DNA of 64,000 bases from Lucinisca nassula (Eukaryota; Mollusca; Bivalvia; Lucinida; Lucinidae). The position numbers were made by a program, and so were the translations under genes. The notes beneath the pieces are model-generated. The model did not search any database, was not told the DNA's origin, and worked only from the letters and a program-made list of their open reading frames with translations. Within the stretch, counting starts at the first letter, position 1; the number at the start of each line of letters is the position of its first letter. Shown here one piece after another: positions 8,400-20,028 of the stretch. The DNA lies in the NCBI GenBank assembly GCA_963580285.1, contig OY757011.1, forward strand, positions 896,501 to 960,500. The letters are read 5' to 3'.

Positions 8400-9971
8400 T
8401 TAGTCCCTAGCTCTAACCAAAGATGTAAACTTAGCTACACAATCCTCAGCACCTTCAGCCGTCAAAATAATAGAATCGGGAAGGGCATTCCAATCTCTTA
8501 TGGTTCGGGGGAAAAACGATTCTTTATAAATATCCGTTCTTGCAGTAAGGGTCTGAAACGTCATTGAATGGTGTTTTCTACAATGCCTAGCTGGGGGAAC
8601 AAGGTCATCTGTTGGAATGCTGGCAGCACCCTTTAGACCTTTGTATAAGAGTATGAGCCTACTGTCTCTTCTCCTTTTCTTTAGAGACTCCCATCTTAAT
8701 TTTCCTAGAATTCCAGTCATGCTCCCAGTTTCAAAGCAATAATTTCCAGTTACAAATCTAGCAGCTCTATTCTGAACTTTTTCAATTTCTTCATTTAGGA
8801 CCACTCCGCTTGGGTCCCAGATGCAACTACCATATTCCAAGATTGGGCGAACAAGTCCCCTGTATGCTGTTTCTTTCACATCATGAGGACACTGATGAAG
8901 ATTTCGCCTCAGGAAACCAAGTGTTCTATTCGCCTTTGTACACATATTGCTAATGTGTGTATTCCATCTCAAATCGTGAGTGATTGTCACACCAAGGTAT
9001 TTAATGGAATTCACATTTTCGAGGACCGTTCCCTCTAAGGTGTAAGAAGCCTCAACTTTATTAGATCTCTTCCTTGTTATCTGCATAATATTGCATTTAA
9101 CTGGCTGGAATCTCATGCCCCATTTTCTGGCCCAACATCCTAATCTATCAATGTCAGCCTGAAGTTTCAGTGAGTCATCTGTATCTCTAATTTCCCGGTA
9201 ACAAACACAGTCATCTGCGAACAGTCTTATTTCTGAGTCAATATCAGTGGAAATATCATTGATGTACAGGGAGAACAATAGAGGACCAAGAACGGTCCCT
9301 TGTGGGACTCCAGACAAAACTGGCGCCCATACTGAAGATTCACCATTAACAACAACACGCTGTTTTCTGTAGCAAAGGAAGGAATCTATCCATTTAAGAG
9401 TCTTCCCACCAATTCCATAACCAAATAATTTGGATTTAAGTAGTTCATGAGGAGGGGTGTCAAAAGCCTTCTCGAAGTCCAGAATAAATGTGTCCACCTG
9501 CCCCCCTTTGTCCAGGATTTTTGCCCAATCATTAATAACAGTGCTCAACTGAGTTTCGCAACTATGCCTTTTCCTAAATGCATGTTGTCTGTCTGACAAA
9601 AGTTTATGTTCATCCAAGTGGGCCATGATGTTTGAGCAGACTATGTGTTCAAGCAATTTACATAGAACACAGGTCAGTGACACCGGGCGATAATTACGAG
9701 CAAGAGCCCTGTCCCCTTTTTTGAAAAGTGGACAGATGTTCGCTAGGAGCCATTCTTTGGGAATTTCACCCGTATCGAGAGATTGTTGGAAAAGATGAGC
9801 AAAAACTGGACCTAACTCGTTTGCTAGTTCCTTCAGGACTCTAGGATGAAGCTCATCAGGCCCTAAAGCTTTAGAAGGGTTCAAGCCTTTAAGTAATTTG
9901 ATCACTCCCGCAGAGGATACAACAATATTTTCCATGAAAGGGGCCGATCTTCCAGTCAATGGAACCTCCAT
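8400..9971 (-). CDS. non-LTR retrotransposon reverse transcriptase, 5'-truncated LINE
   Basis: An intact 523-codon frame. It contains an RT domain in order: KALGPDEL near residue 34, RNYRPVSLT near 92, motif A LDFEKAFD at 164-171, motif B GVPQGTVLGPLLF at 221-233, catalytic FADD at 251-254, YLGV at 325-328, then a C-terminal region with FFPRTIRDWNALP near 488. It would copy LINE RNA at the target site. The endonuclease domain is missing: in-frame stops lie just upstream, so the ATG is probably not the original start. A short 3' UTR ends at about 8323-8345 in an ATTCTG repeat on the minus strand, reminiscent of CR1-type tails. CR1/Jockey-like clade is my best guess. A young, truncated copy, since the frame is unbroken. 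Confidence 0.9.
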   Translation of the reverse strand: MEVPLTGRSAPFMENIVVSSAGVIKLLKGLNPSKALGPDELHPRVLKELANELGPVFAHLFQQSLDTGEIPKEWLLANICPLFKKGDRALARNYRPVSLTCVLCKLLEHIVCSNIMAHLDEHKLLSDRQHAFRKRHSCETQLSTVINDWAKILDKGGQVDTFILDFEKAFDTPPHELLKSKLFGYGIGGKTLKWIDSFLCYRKQRVVVNGESSVWAPVLSGVPQGTVLGPLLFSLYINDISTDIDSEIRLFADDCVCYREIRDTDDSLKLQADIDRLGCWARKWGMRFQPVKCNIMQITRKRSNKVEASYTLEGTVLENVNSIKYLGVTITHDLRWNTHISNMCTKANRTLGFLRRNLHQCPHDVKETAYRGLVRPILEYGSCIWDPSGVVLNEEIEKVQNRAARFVTGNYCFETGSMTGILGKLRWESLKKRRRDSRLILLYKGLKGAASIPTDDLVPPARHCRKHHSMTFQTLTARTDIYKESFFPRTIRDWNALPDSIILTAEGAEDCVAKFTSLVRARD

Positions 9972-10435
9972 GAAGATTCGTTACTGCTACTGTAAAATCA
10001 GTACATGCAAAGGAAAATAATTTCATCATAAATAGTAAATTGAACAATTCATTATCATTTTTTTTCATTTTTTAAGTGGGTGAGCGATGGTTTTTGGTTT
10101 TACTGTCATTTTAAGATTATTTCACTTATTTCGAGTCGATCGTTAATCAGATGGGGCAAAAACCGGAGTACCCGGGGAAAAATCACCTGACGAGTTGCAG
10201 AACAGAGTATATTATCATTACATGTGTATATGTTTATGCGAAAACTTCAAGTTCAAGATGAAAATAGTATTAGTGAACCTAAGACTTCTCTTGATATAGA
10301 GCTTAACTGTTTGCCAGGTGGCTTGGTAATAAAGTTAATCAAATCACTGACAGTACAAGTCAGTTCATTGTCTCTGAGTGAAAGCTAGAAAAAGGGTCCT
10401 GAATGGGGACTTAGACTGTTCCCTTTAGCCCTTAA
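9972..10435. other. no gene recognised
   Basis: Upstream flank of the truncated LINE. It holds an acceptor-like TTTTACAG on the minus strand at the LINE junction but no coding sequence I can support. Confidence 0.5.
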
Positions 10436-10655
10436 CCCTTTCTGTACCAAATGGAATCTTCCACCTTATATATAGCAGGGGTCCATTCCAAAATTAAGGG
10501 GTGTCAGGTTGTGTATTTTTCAAAATTTACTTGGAAAATGGCTTAACATTTTGCAAACAGTGTAGGCCCTGATCAGACGTCGCGTTCTGCGGCGTCTGAT
10601 CTGGGCCTGCACTGTTTGCCAATTACTCGTTTTGGGGTTTCTGGTACTCAATGGG
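10436..10655. mobile_element. TTAA-type MITE, second copy
   Basis: Same family and length as 5891-6110. TTAA is intact on the left (10432-10435) and decayed on the right (TAAA). Central palindrome CAGACGTCGCGTTCTGCGGC. Confidence 0.7.
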
Positions 10656-10669
10656 TAAATTCCCGTACT

Positions 10670-10950
10670 GTTAGCTAGATGTTGATCAGACACCACCTTC
10701 TTCGGCGTCTGATCTGTTTCTACATTGTTTGTTAAACCGTACGCATGATTACAGTCTAGATTGTTTAGGTTACCCTTTTACACAACACTCTGACCTCAAT
10801 ATCGATAGGAATAGCGCGGCTCTTCTCTATAAATAACCGATACCTGGAATTTCTATAAACCAATGATAGTTACGTGGACACCAGCACTAACAGAGCTGTT
10901 GGGGTCGATTAAAAAACGACTCTTTAGGGGAAAAAACGTTTCAAAACTCA
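10670..10950 (+). repeat. dispersed repeat N, copy 2
   Basis: Starts near a CAGACACC...GGCGTCTG palindrome and contains CTATAAATAACCG and ATGATAGTTACGTGG. Collinear with 7000-7200 and 11335-11625. Confidence 0.55.
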
Positions 10951-11034
10951 CAGAAAAGTGGATAATATCTGTATGTGTCGATTGTTAGAAAATGATCTTG
11001 AACGGTGACTTACCTTTAACCCTTATTTTCATGG

Positions 11035-11228
11035 GGCCAGTTGTTCAAAACTAACGACGTCGTTAGTTAACGTACCATTAAAACTTTGATCATAAAATTT
11101 GGTAAATATTCTAATATTTTTGCTGAAAAAATGTGAGCAGCTTGCAAAAGCTGCTCTCATTTTTTCAACAAAAATAACACTATATTAGATATGGTACTGG
11201 CTCGAACAATGCTTTGAACAACTGGGCC
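11035..11228. mobile_element. MITE M, TIR ending CAGTTGTTCAAA
   Basis: Left end GGGGCCAGTTGTTCAAAAC and right end CTTTGAACAACTGGGCCC are inverted repeats. A central hairpin is formed by AAATGAGAGCAGCTT-type arms (11127-11165). Target duplication not certain. Ends of this kind occur on hAT-like or Harbinger-like MITEs. Confidence 0.65.
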
Positions 11229-11334
11229 CTGTACTGTACTTTTAACCAGAATTCATCAGAAGAGGCCAATAGGCCCTAATAATTTATTAGATGTCGATAT
11301 AGGTATATCTTAGCAAACACTGTAGACCAATTCT

Positions 11335-11625
11335 GCTGCGTCTAACCCTTGTAAGCAAACATTGTAGACATTGATCCGACGCCGCGTTCTGTGTCGTCGG
11401 ATCTGAGTCTACACTGTTTGCCAAGCCCAACCCATGATACCAGTCCAGATTCTATAGATAACCATATTACGCAACACGCTGACCCCACAGCGATATAACT
11501 AACAAGGCTATTTTCTATAAATGACCGGTCCTTGGATTTTCTACAAATCACTGATAGTCACGTGGGCTTAAGCACTGGAGAATTTCTATGCTAAGTAACG
11601 TTGGGACGATTGACAAACAATCGAG
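11335..11625 (+). repeat. dispersed repeat N, copy 3
   Basis: The longest copy: GACGCCGCGTTCTGTGTCGT palindrome, GCCAAGCCCAACCCATGATA, TTTTCTATAAATGACCGG, CTGATAGTCACGTGG, GATTGACAAACAATCG. Confidence 0.6.
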
Positions 11626-11739
11626 CCAATAAAATGAGTAGAAATACTTCAGGAGATACAGAAACACAAGTAGCGCCTCGTCCATGCTTCAGCATCTGCA
11701 GTGGGAAAGCTTAGAGTCAAAACGGTCGACTGACTCCAG

Positions 11740-11922
11740 CATCTGGCAGAACCAGATCAGCACATTCTAAGAGGTACCGACAGTTTCCATCATCTCCAGA
11801 CGCCTTTAAATTCAGCTTTTTTCCCCCGTACTGTTACTGCGTGGAATTCCCTTCCAGCTTTCGAAACTGAGGCCCCTTCTTTGATAGCTTTCAAGGAGGG
11901 GTTATCCACCCTCTCATTCTAA
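11740..11922 (+). pseudogene. LINE reverse transcriptase C-terminal remnant
   Basis: The plus-strand frame ending at TAA 11920-11922 reads FFPRTVTAWNSLPAFETEAP and so on, the conserved C-terminal end of LINE RT proteins (compare FFPRTIRDWNALP in the LINE at 8400-9971). It is 5'-truncated. The 3' UTR runs to about 12065 and a MITE lies just beyond. A different LINE family from the two larger ones. Confidence 0.75.
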
Positions 11923-12171
11923 GAAATGTTAAGGGCCCGGTCACCTTTAAGGGAGGAACTGTGCTGTCGGGGACGTAAGGGCCCTTGTACCGCCTCGGAA
12001 GGCATATTGGTATTTCCTTGCTGAGCCGAACGTGACCGGGAAACTGTCTTCTTTCTCTCTTTTTTGATGTAAGTCACTTTATGGTACTTATTTTGTTTAA
12101 TTATTCTTTATTTTTACATCTGTTATTTTTACGCCTCTATTATTTCTGTACTTTTTTCTTGCTGCCTTTAT

Positions 12172-12438
12172 ACGGAACCCGGGAAGGGACATGATTTTTT
12201 TATTTTTATTATGTTGTGCGAACAAGATAATATCTTGTCCGCACAAGATAATATCTTGTCCGCACAAGATAATATCTTGTTCGCACAACTTCCCAAGATC
12301 TATTTTGTGCAAACAAGATAATATGTTGTCCGCACAACATAAATTATGTTGTCTGCACAAGATAATATTTTGTTCGCACAACTTAATATCTTGTTCGCAC
12401 AACATATTAAAAAAAATATGTCCCTTCCCGGGTTCCGT
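12172..12438. mobile_element. MITE F with palindrome array and 6-bp target duplication
   Basis: Perfect inverted ends (TACGGAACCCGGGAAGGG...) of at least 22 bp, flanked by CCTTTA on both sides (12166-12171 and 12439-12444). The interior is an array of ACAAGATAATATCTTGT palindromes separated by CCGCAC or TCGCAC, in both orientations. No coding. Confidence 0.85.
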
Positions 12439-13145
12439 ACCTTTATTCTCTTTTTTTTTTCATCTTTTCTAGCGCGAACCAATATGGAACCAACCCGTTG
12501 AATAGTAGTCAAAGTTGACAGCTCAACGTATCGATGTAGATATAGAAGAATCAGAAGCCATAGCCTATCCCAAACAGATTTTTCTCCTCAGATTACAGTG
12601 GTGCCGGGATGGTTACTGATGAAGCCCAAGAGAGGTGCAGATGCAGCAGAGTCAAAAGAAGCTGGAAATGTGATATGATTACATGAGTATCCCCTGAACA
12701 TTTGAAAATAATAATAATAATAATGATAATAATAATAATTGTCTCTTAGTAGGATGGAGTGCAACAATAAATATGTATTTAGAGTGCATGATTAATAGTC
12801 TTATCTATATCTTAACCCTGTTGATTGCTGTTTATGTCTGATTTTCATCATTTTGGGTGAAAGAGGGAGGGAAAAAAATAATCCTCTATACTATGAGTTA
12901 TTACGTAGACACTACTCGTGAAAGATTATACTTGTGAGTTATCTCGGCCAGTAGAAGGCTTTGAAATGAAATGAAATGAAATGAAACATTAAAGGGAGAC
13001 GCATGCACCGTGTAAGACAAATTACAAATAAATGACAATCACAGAATACGGGATGACATTACCACCTACAGGACGCGCAAACAATACATTACGTATGCAT
13101 ACTATATACTCGTACAACGGACAACAAAGGAACCAACTGTCATAC

Positions 13146-13482
13146 TCGCCCTCGCCCATCGGGGCTTGGAGAAATACATTAATTGGGATGCATGTTTTTT
13201 TGTTGTTTTTTTTTTTTTGCAAGCAGAGCTGAATCTGACAACACACGAGTACTGGAAAACCGCTTAGAAGGACTAAGCCTGCCCAGGCAAAGCGGTGTTC
13301 ACGAGTCAGATTGTCCAGTGCAAATAAACCTTGTGGTTTCATTCGACGGCAGAGCTTGAGATGTCATTGCACCTCAATGTCGGGTAAAAGTCCCACAGAA
13401 TTTCAAGCAACGTCTTCAAAATGATCTAAATAGTGTTGACGGGGACGTTAAACCCCAATTCAAACAAAACAAAACAATGACA
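13146..13482 (+). mobile_element. SINE B, diverged copy with a T-rich insertion
   Basis: Begins CGCCCATCGGGGCTTGGAG and ends GACGTTAAACCCC plus a CAAA-rich tail. A T-rich stretch (13194-13220) replaces part of the 5' region. Confidence 0.8.
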
Positions 13483-13744
13483 TACATGAACTAAAAATAG
13501 ACTTCACTTGAAAATAACCGTACGTCAGTGCGCCGCATAGAATGGATGAACAACACAGAAACCAGTGCCTCAAAACGGCCAACAGGTATATCGACGGGGG
13601 TTCGGATGGGGTTGAATCGATTTCGCCGGATCAAAATCTTTACTCTGGGTTCCAGTATTGTTCAAAACATATATATTTATGCTCAAGTAGAACGTACCTG
13701 AAAGAACAGTGCTCGTGGCAATTTTGCGACAGATTGATTGTTCG

Positions 13745-14300
13745 GAGTTTAACGACACGTCAACACTTGTGGATCATTTCATCACGAAAACACGCCTATA
13801 TAATTTTGACCCCCTATAACCCCACGTTTGTACAGTAAAACTGGGGTTTGCAGGGGTATACATTATTTTCCTTATTCCTGCTCTAAGACATAGGTTGTGG
13901 GTACTCGTTAGAACCGCCTCAGCGAGGCGGTTCTAACGAGTACCCACAACCTATGTTTCGAGCAGAAATAAGAAAAATATCGCTATTTTTCATCAGAAAA
14001 TTTTCATTTTTTTTGGAGGTAAAATTTTCAATATATTTACATAGGCGTGTTTTCGTAATGTGCCGTCTCCCAGAGAAAGGGAGGGTAGAGATAGAAGAGC
14101 TAGTAGAGGAGATGAAAGTGAGGGACAGAGGAGAAAGAGGAGAATGAATGGAAGTGTAGAAACAGAAGAAACAACAATACTCCCCCTCTACCCTTACCCG
14201 CTGCAAGGACAGCAGGTCTTGCCCAACTGTAAGCCAGTATTAGTTTGACGCCCAGTGACGCAAGATTCACGAAACCTTTGCCTCGCCCAACCAGCCACTG
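13745..14300 (+). repeat. dispersed repeat K, interrupted by MITE D
   Basis: Collinear with 5128-5385, but bases 13780-14060 are a MITE D insertion absent from the other copy. Confidence 0.7.
13780..14060. mobile_element. MITE D
   Basis: TIRs CATCACGAAAACACGCCTAT and its counterpart ending TTTTCGTAATG. Central palindrome GTACTCGTTAGAACCGCCTC with its complement. Boundaries are supported by comparison with the uninterrupted repeat K. Confidence 0.85.
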
Positions 14301-14832
14301 GCAATTTTACGATAAACCTGTGATATTTTTATTAGATGACGAAGGATAGACTGCGTCAAACCTGTGTTTTTGTGATAGTTCACAGTAACTGTAAAAGGCG
14401 GACTATAGAAGCGTTTAAATACAGCACTTTGGCGTCATTACGCGGTTACAAAATTAGAAGTAAGTTTCATTAAGAAGCTAAAAGCAAAAACGGTGTAGAT
14501 GATAATGAATGGCTGTAATTAGCAACTCGCGATTCTGTTGGTTTAATGAGGTAATCGGAAACGAGGCTCGTCTACTAACGCATCCAGACAGTCTTAAGTG
14601 ACGACATATTACTGAAAATTCGAGAAATCTGTAAGCTTCGTTTTACTTGCTTATTAGGTTTGTTTTCTTAATGGCATACTTGAATATGTCAGTTGCTCTT
14701 AATTTACAATTAAAATTTCAGACCATCACTGAAAATTACTTATTTCTATATAATACGCCCATTACAGATGTTGACATTTTGTCTGATTGAGGTGTATTTT
14801 AAATAAAACTAATTCTAGGGAAACAAACTTAC
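14301..14832. other. no gene recognised
   Basis: Unique-looking AT-rich sequence with no supported gene or repeat. Confidence 0.4.
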
Positions 14833-15111
14833 CATCACGTGAACAAGTCCGTGAAATGAACACCCCTTTACACCCCACTTTATATAGAGAAAACTGGGGT
14901 TTACGGTGGTAAACATTATTTTTCTTATTTCTGCTCCAAGACATAGGTTGTGGGTACTCGTTAGAACCGCCTCATTGAGGCGGTTCTAACAAGTACCCAC
15001 AACCTATGTTTGCAGTATAAATAAGAAAAATATCACAGATTTTCGTTAGAAAAGTAGCCATTTTGGAGATGTAAAAATTGCACTATATCGCACAGTTGTG
15101 TTATCGTAATG
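14833..15111. mobile_element. MITE D2 (variant with CATCACGTGAACAAGTCCGT end)
   Basis: Same central hairpin core as MITE D but different outer arms: one end CATCACGTGAACAAGTCCGT, the other ending GTTATCGTAATG. Confidence 0.8.
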
Positions 15112-15221
15112 ATACTGTTCGTGTTCTCGGTGACGGCTCATGTTTGAATATAGTTAATTAAACAGCAGCATAAAATCCCAACAGAAACAAAATGATTAAT
15201 GCATGGTCTTCTTATTCTTGA

Positions 15222-15539
15222 CATCACGATAACACACCTATATACTATATACTTTTGACCCCTTGAACCCACTTTTATACAGTAAAACTGGGGTTTACAG
15301 GGGTAAACCTTATTTTTCTTGTTTTTGCTTTAAAATATAGATAGTGGGTACTCGTTAGAACCGCCTCATCGAGGCGGTTCTAACGAGTACCCACAATCTA
15401 TATTTTGCGGTTCTAATGAGTACCCACAATCTGTATTTTGAGCAGAAATAAGAAAAATATCACAATTTTTCATCTCAAAAATTTCATTTTTGCGGCGGTA
15501 AAATGTTCAATGTATTAGTATAGGCGTGTTTCCGTAATG
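15222..15539. mobile_element. MITE D with duplicated hairpin arm
   Basis: Ends CATCACGATAACACACC and GGCGTGTTTCCGTAATG. The arm GCGGTTCTAA(C/T)GAGTACCC is present twice in a row near 15375 and 15415, making this copy about 40 bp longer. Confidence 0.8.
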
Positions 15540-16015
15540 AAGCGATAAGAAAATAATAAAGTGAGATAGTAGGAGACCAGTGCACCATGGTATGATTTAC
15601 AATACTTCACTGCACAGTCATTGCCCCGGAGAACTCTGAACAGGTTCATACATATTACGTTATCGCGAATTCGCTGACCAGACAAACAGGTTGATCCGTG
15701 CATGCGACAAGAACCGCGCAGCAGAACTCCGCTTGACTGAGTAAAAAATATCAGCACCCAGTGCTTGAAACTATAATACTCAAAATTTACGCTCCCTCAC
15801 TGCATGAGCACTACTGAAATCATAGTCATGCTCACCATAACTGAGCACATACCCATCGAATTCGTGCTCCCCGCATCACCACAGACAAGAGGCAATCCAA
15901 CAGATTGGCTTTTTAGCTACCACGTCATTCGCTAATTACAGAACAAAGCTCAGTTTCACACCCTTCTCCGCGACAAAGCTCATAAATATAATCATCATCA
16001 TCAACGGATTTTTTA
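15540..16015. other. no gene recognised
   Basis: No supported gene. The last bases hold the (GATGAT)n 3' tail of the LINE that follows on the minus strand. Confidence 0.45.
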
Positions 16016-18056
16016 TTAACGTGCAGGTACAGGGGCAACGTCCACATAAGTGGGCCCCCTTCCAGGTAACTGGCTTGTTGCACGCATGGCAGATCTTACA
16101 CCAGATCTCCAGGCTTGTCTGTCTTGAGGATCTATAGCAGAGAGCTTCCATTCTCTGCAATCTCTTTCTGTTAGCTGCTTCCAGGTCATCTTGGGCCTTC
16201 CTGGCCCCCGCTTTCCACTTACCTGTATGTCACAGGCAGTCTTGACTGCACCGTTGGAGCGTTCCACATGTCCATACCAGCGAAGTCTTCTCTCTTTCAG
16301 GATGAGGTCCAGGTCCTCAATGCCAAGACGCTCAAGTAACTCGCTGGACCTGATGGTGACAGTGTCCTGTGGCTTGACATTGCAGATCTGTCTGATCATT
16401 GCCCTACCATTTCGCTGTAGACGTTGGAGGTTTGGCTTTGTCAATGGCCATGTCTCACTGGCATGGAGCATTGCGCTCCGCACACAAGAGCTATACACAC
16501 GGCCACGTGTCTTGAACGAGAGGTGGCGGGAAGAGAGAACTGGTAGCAGCTCCTTGAATTTCTTCCAGGCTGTTTTCACACGTGATGTAGTTGAAAGGTC
16601 GCAACCACCCGCTGCAGAGAGCATATCACCTAGGTAGCAGAAGGAAGCTACAACCTCTAGCTTGTCGGATCCGACTTGGACTTCCCTCTGTGGTCTGCCA
16701 TCTAAGGGACGTGCAGTTCCTTGGCACCGTGTACACCTTTAATCAGGGTCCTCTATCAAGCGTTTGAGCCCACTGCATTTCTTGTGCACCCAGAACTTGC
16801 AGCCATTACAAAAGATACTGTTGCTGCCCACTCCAGTGCGACATACAGCGCATGGGAACTGGCCTGTACTCTGCAAGAGGTCCAGACCTGTACCACAGAT
16901 CATGATCTTTGTCTTTCCTGCATTCACTCTCAGCCCTTTCGCCTCCATTGCGTCTTTCCAAGTTAAGAGCCTCCTGACACATTCCTCAAGGGATTCAGCT
17001 ATGATGACAAGGTCATCAGCATACAGGTCCTCCCAGGGAACTCCAGAGCGGAACTCGCATGACAAGGCTTCAAGCACAATGATGAAAAGCAGTGGGCTGA
17101 GAACAGAGCCTTGATGAACACCCACCTTCACCTCGAATTCTTCACTGTAACTATCACCAACGCGGACACGGCTCCGAGGCATTAGCGTACATCCCTCGGA
17201 CCAGTTTCACAATCCACTCGTCCACTCCAAGTTTTCTTAGTGCCCACCAGATGACTTTCCGAGGCACTCGATCAAATGCCTTCTCCAGGTCTACAAAAGC
17301 CATGTAGAGTCTCCTGTTGGCCGCCAGATACTTCTCTTGCAGCTGTCGGACAACAAAAATTGCATCTGTTGTGCCTCTTCCTGGGACGAAGACAAACTGG
17401 GAATCGTCGATGGACATCAACTGCCTAATGAGGCCATCCACAATCCTCTCCAGGACTTTCATGACCTGTTCTGTCAGCTTGAGACCAGGGTAGTTGCCCC
17501 GTTCCAATGCATCGCCCTTGCCCTTGTAGAGACAGACAATGAAACTCTGTTCCCAGTCAGAGGGTACCTTCCCATCACGGATGATTGCAGCTGCAAGGTC
17601 GCGGATAATCGAGGCACCCGCATCACCTGCAGCTCTTATCATATCCACCACTATGCCAGAGGGACCCGGTGCTTTGCCAGTCTTCATCTGAGAGATAGCC
17701 TTCTTAACCATATCAATAGTGATTGGGATGGGTGGCCCTTCCACTGGTGGTTCATCAGACAGGTGGTCTGGGTCCCAGTCAAACTCAACATTGAGTAGCC
17801 TTTGGTAGTGTTCTAACCAGGCCCTCTGCAATGAGTCTTCACTCATTGACATCTCCCCTGCATCATTCTTTACTGGTTTGTCACCTACAACATATACATT
17901 CTCTCTTCTCATCTGATTAGCAAGGCGGTATACTTCTGAGGACTTAGGGTCAATATTCTTGTAGATCTCCTTCTCAGCTTCTTGGCGAGCATGGTGCATC
18001 GCACGTCTGGCTATGCGTCTGGCTATGCGTTTGGCCGTTTTGTGATAACTGTTCAC
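16016..18056 (-). pseudogene. RTE-like LINE reverse transcriptase, broken, with PHD-like finger
   Basis: The minus strand encodes, in three open pieces, an RT-type protein. 18056-17178 holds KAPGPSG, ERGNYPGLKL and motif A FVDLEKAFDRVPR. After a frameshift near 17178 come HQGSVLSPLLF, catalytic YADD and a Cys/His cluster CAVCRTGVGSNSIFCNGCKF followed by WVHKKC, which resembles a PHD finger. After an in-frame TAA (16741-16739) the thumb-to-C-terminal region follows, with LRWYGHVERS and GPGRPKMTW, ending APVPAR. The endonuclease part is missing at the 5' side (truncation near 18060). The 3' end is a GAT-type microsatellite, as RTE elements often have. Two lesions only, so a fairly recent copy. 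Confidence 0.9.
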
Positions 18057-18196
18057 AAACTCATTAACTCAGTAACACATAGAAATTGAAAACAGGAAGA
18101 TTTTTACTACCCACTACACACCGCGATTCTATCTTTGAGCGGGTCTATACTATTAGCCTTCTGTGTTTGGTAGCGGTAACGTTAGAAATGACTTTG

Positions 18197-18535
18197 TCTA
18201 AATCGCGACGGAAGTAAGGGCGAGGATTGTGGCCACGTAAAATCGATTTAAGCCCCCCAGTGGAAATCTTCCACTGACCGTTCCAAGGCGGCTCTTCTGT
18301 GGCGATTTATTTATGTTGTTGTTTGTTACTTACTGTGTGTATCACTTGTGTCTTTTAATTTTGGATGGTCATATGGCCATTTTGTGGGAAAGTAACTGTC
18401 CATATGACCTTCCTTTGTTTAGGTTTCCATTATGGTCTGGTCGCTTAATGTTTGTATTTCTTTCCCTTTGGTGTCTTTTATGGATGGAGTAAGTTAATTG
18501 TATCAATTCCTGATCTTTGTTTTACTTCTACTTTG
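18197..18535 (+). mobile_element. family C retroelement, 3' UTR fragment (subtype 2)
   Basis: Starts TCTAAATCGCGACGGAAGTA, passes GGCCACGTAAAATCGATTTA and GGCCATTTTGTGGGAAAGTA, and ends TTTTACTTCTACTTTG. The same block follows RT C-terminal coding sequence at 43840-44691, which identifies it as that element's 3' UTR. Confidence 0.85.
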
Positions 18536-18660
18536 CGACGTCGTTTACGCCGCTTAGACGTTACAACGTTTGACGACCAAACACGCAAAATCTTGTCTAT
18601 CTACATATCAGCCTAAACTAAAGCGATGCGTGCAATAACAAAAAAAAAAAAACATATTTG

Positions 18661-18826
18661 GACCCCGTCAAGCGATTTTGGTACTTATCGCCTATGCGAG
18701 CAGTGAATCAAGAGGAACCTTCAGACAGAAAGCCATATCCCTGGCCCATCTGAATGGCTGGACATGCGCAGTTAAAATTTATCATGACGGAATGCTCGAA
18801 GACACAAATTCGCTTGGCGGGGCTCA
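18661..18826 (+). mobile_element. MITE G, short form
   Basis: Ends GACCCCGTCAAGCGATTTTG and AAATTCGCTTGGCGGGGCTC form inverted repeats. Compared with 29352-29589 it lacks the internal 65-bp hairpin. Confidence 0.75.
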
Positions 18827-18839
18827 CATTATTTACGGC

Positions 18840-19329
18840 AATAAATGTATAAGTAGATTTCTAAACATAATTGACATCGTTACAGAAAACGATTAAAATA
18901 TTTCCTATACGGACACTTTTGAATATGCTTGTAATATCATTTTATCATCAAAGATAACTCGTCAGGCCCTTGTCTAAGAGTTCGCCTTGATGATGAAGAT
19001 TTGGTTAATTATGTCCGTTAAACACCTAAGGTCATCTAGAGTCAAAAGCTATGGATCGAACACGCGACCCGTCGTTACTAAGCATGCCACTCGATGAATA
19101 CCGAACAGGCTTCAGAAAGTTGGAGTAATCTACAGAGAAAACCCCACAGACAAATGCTAAATCATACAAGCGTATTCATACATACTATCTTTCTTATCTC
19201 TAAAACTAGCATTTTTCAGATTTTATTTTCTTTTTTTATATCTAGTCCAAACATAGATCTGACGGTTGCCAACAACTTATGCTTTTCGCCAAAAAAAGAA
19301 AGAAAAATAATGTATACCTCTGTCTATAT
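18840..19329. other. no gene recognised
   Basis: No supported gene or known repeat apart from short AT-rich runs. Confidence 0.4.
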
Positions 19330-19868
19330 TTGATTTTGTTTGATTTGAGGTTAAACGTCCCCGTCAACACTGCAAAGGTCATTCTGGAGACGTTGCTTCC
19401 AATTTTGAGGGACTTTTACCCGACGTTGAGATGAACTGATATCCCAAGCCCTGTCGCCCAATGAAACCAATAGGGTTTATAAGCATGGACCGTCCGACTC
19501 CTCGCACCGCTTTGCCTGGGCAGGCTCTTCTGTGGCGATTTATTTATGTTGTTGTTTGTTATTTACTGTGTGTATCACTTGTGTCTTTTGGTTTTGGATG
19601 GCCATATGGCCATTTTGTGGGAAAGTAACTGTCCTTATGGCCTTCCTTTGTTTAGGTTTCCATTATAGTCTGGTCGCTTAATGTTTGTATTTCTTTCCCT
19701 TTGGTGTCTCTTATGGGTGGAGTAAGTTAATTGTATCAATTCCTGATCTTTGTTTTACTTCTACTTTAGATCCTTTAAGCGGTTTACCAGTACTCGTGTG
19801 CGGGTCGGATTTAGCTCTGCGTGGAAGTATCGTGCAGCCCATATATTTCTTCAAGCCCCGATGGGCGG
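19330..19868 (-). mobile_element. SINE B interrupted by a family C fragment
   Basis: SINE B in minus orientation is split: 19330-19525 carries the tail and middle, 19768-19868 the 5' part. Bases 19526-19767 are a family C 3' UTR piece ending TTACTTCTACTTT. Joining the halves restores the SINE with only a couple of bases missing. Confidence 0.85.
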
Positions 19869-19988
19869 GGCCGAATTTCCTCTATATGAACTGGCGTTTA
19901 AAGGGGTGTTCCTTACATAGACGTTAGCATGATGGAGGCAGCATAATGTCTCTCCGCGGCCGAACAGTATAGTTTTTAAAAAATAGTT

Positions 19989-20028
19989 TTGTGTGTGTGT
20001 GTTTGTGTGCGTGTGCGTGTGTGTGTGC
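19989..20028. repeat. (GT)n microsatellite
   Basis: About 40 bp of GT with a few C interruptions, directly before a SINE A head. Confidence 0.9.
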
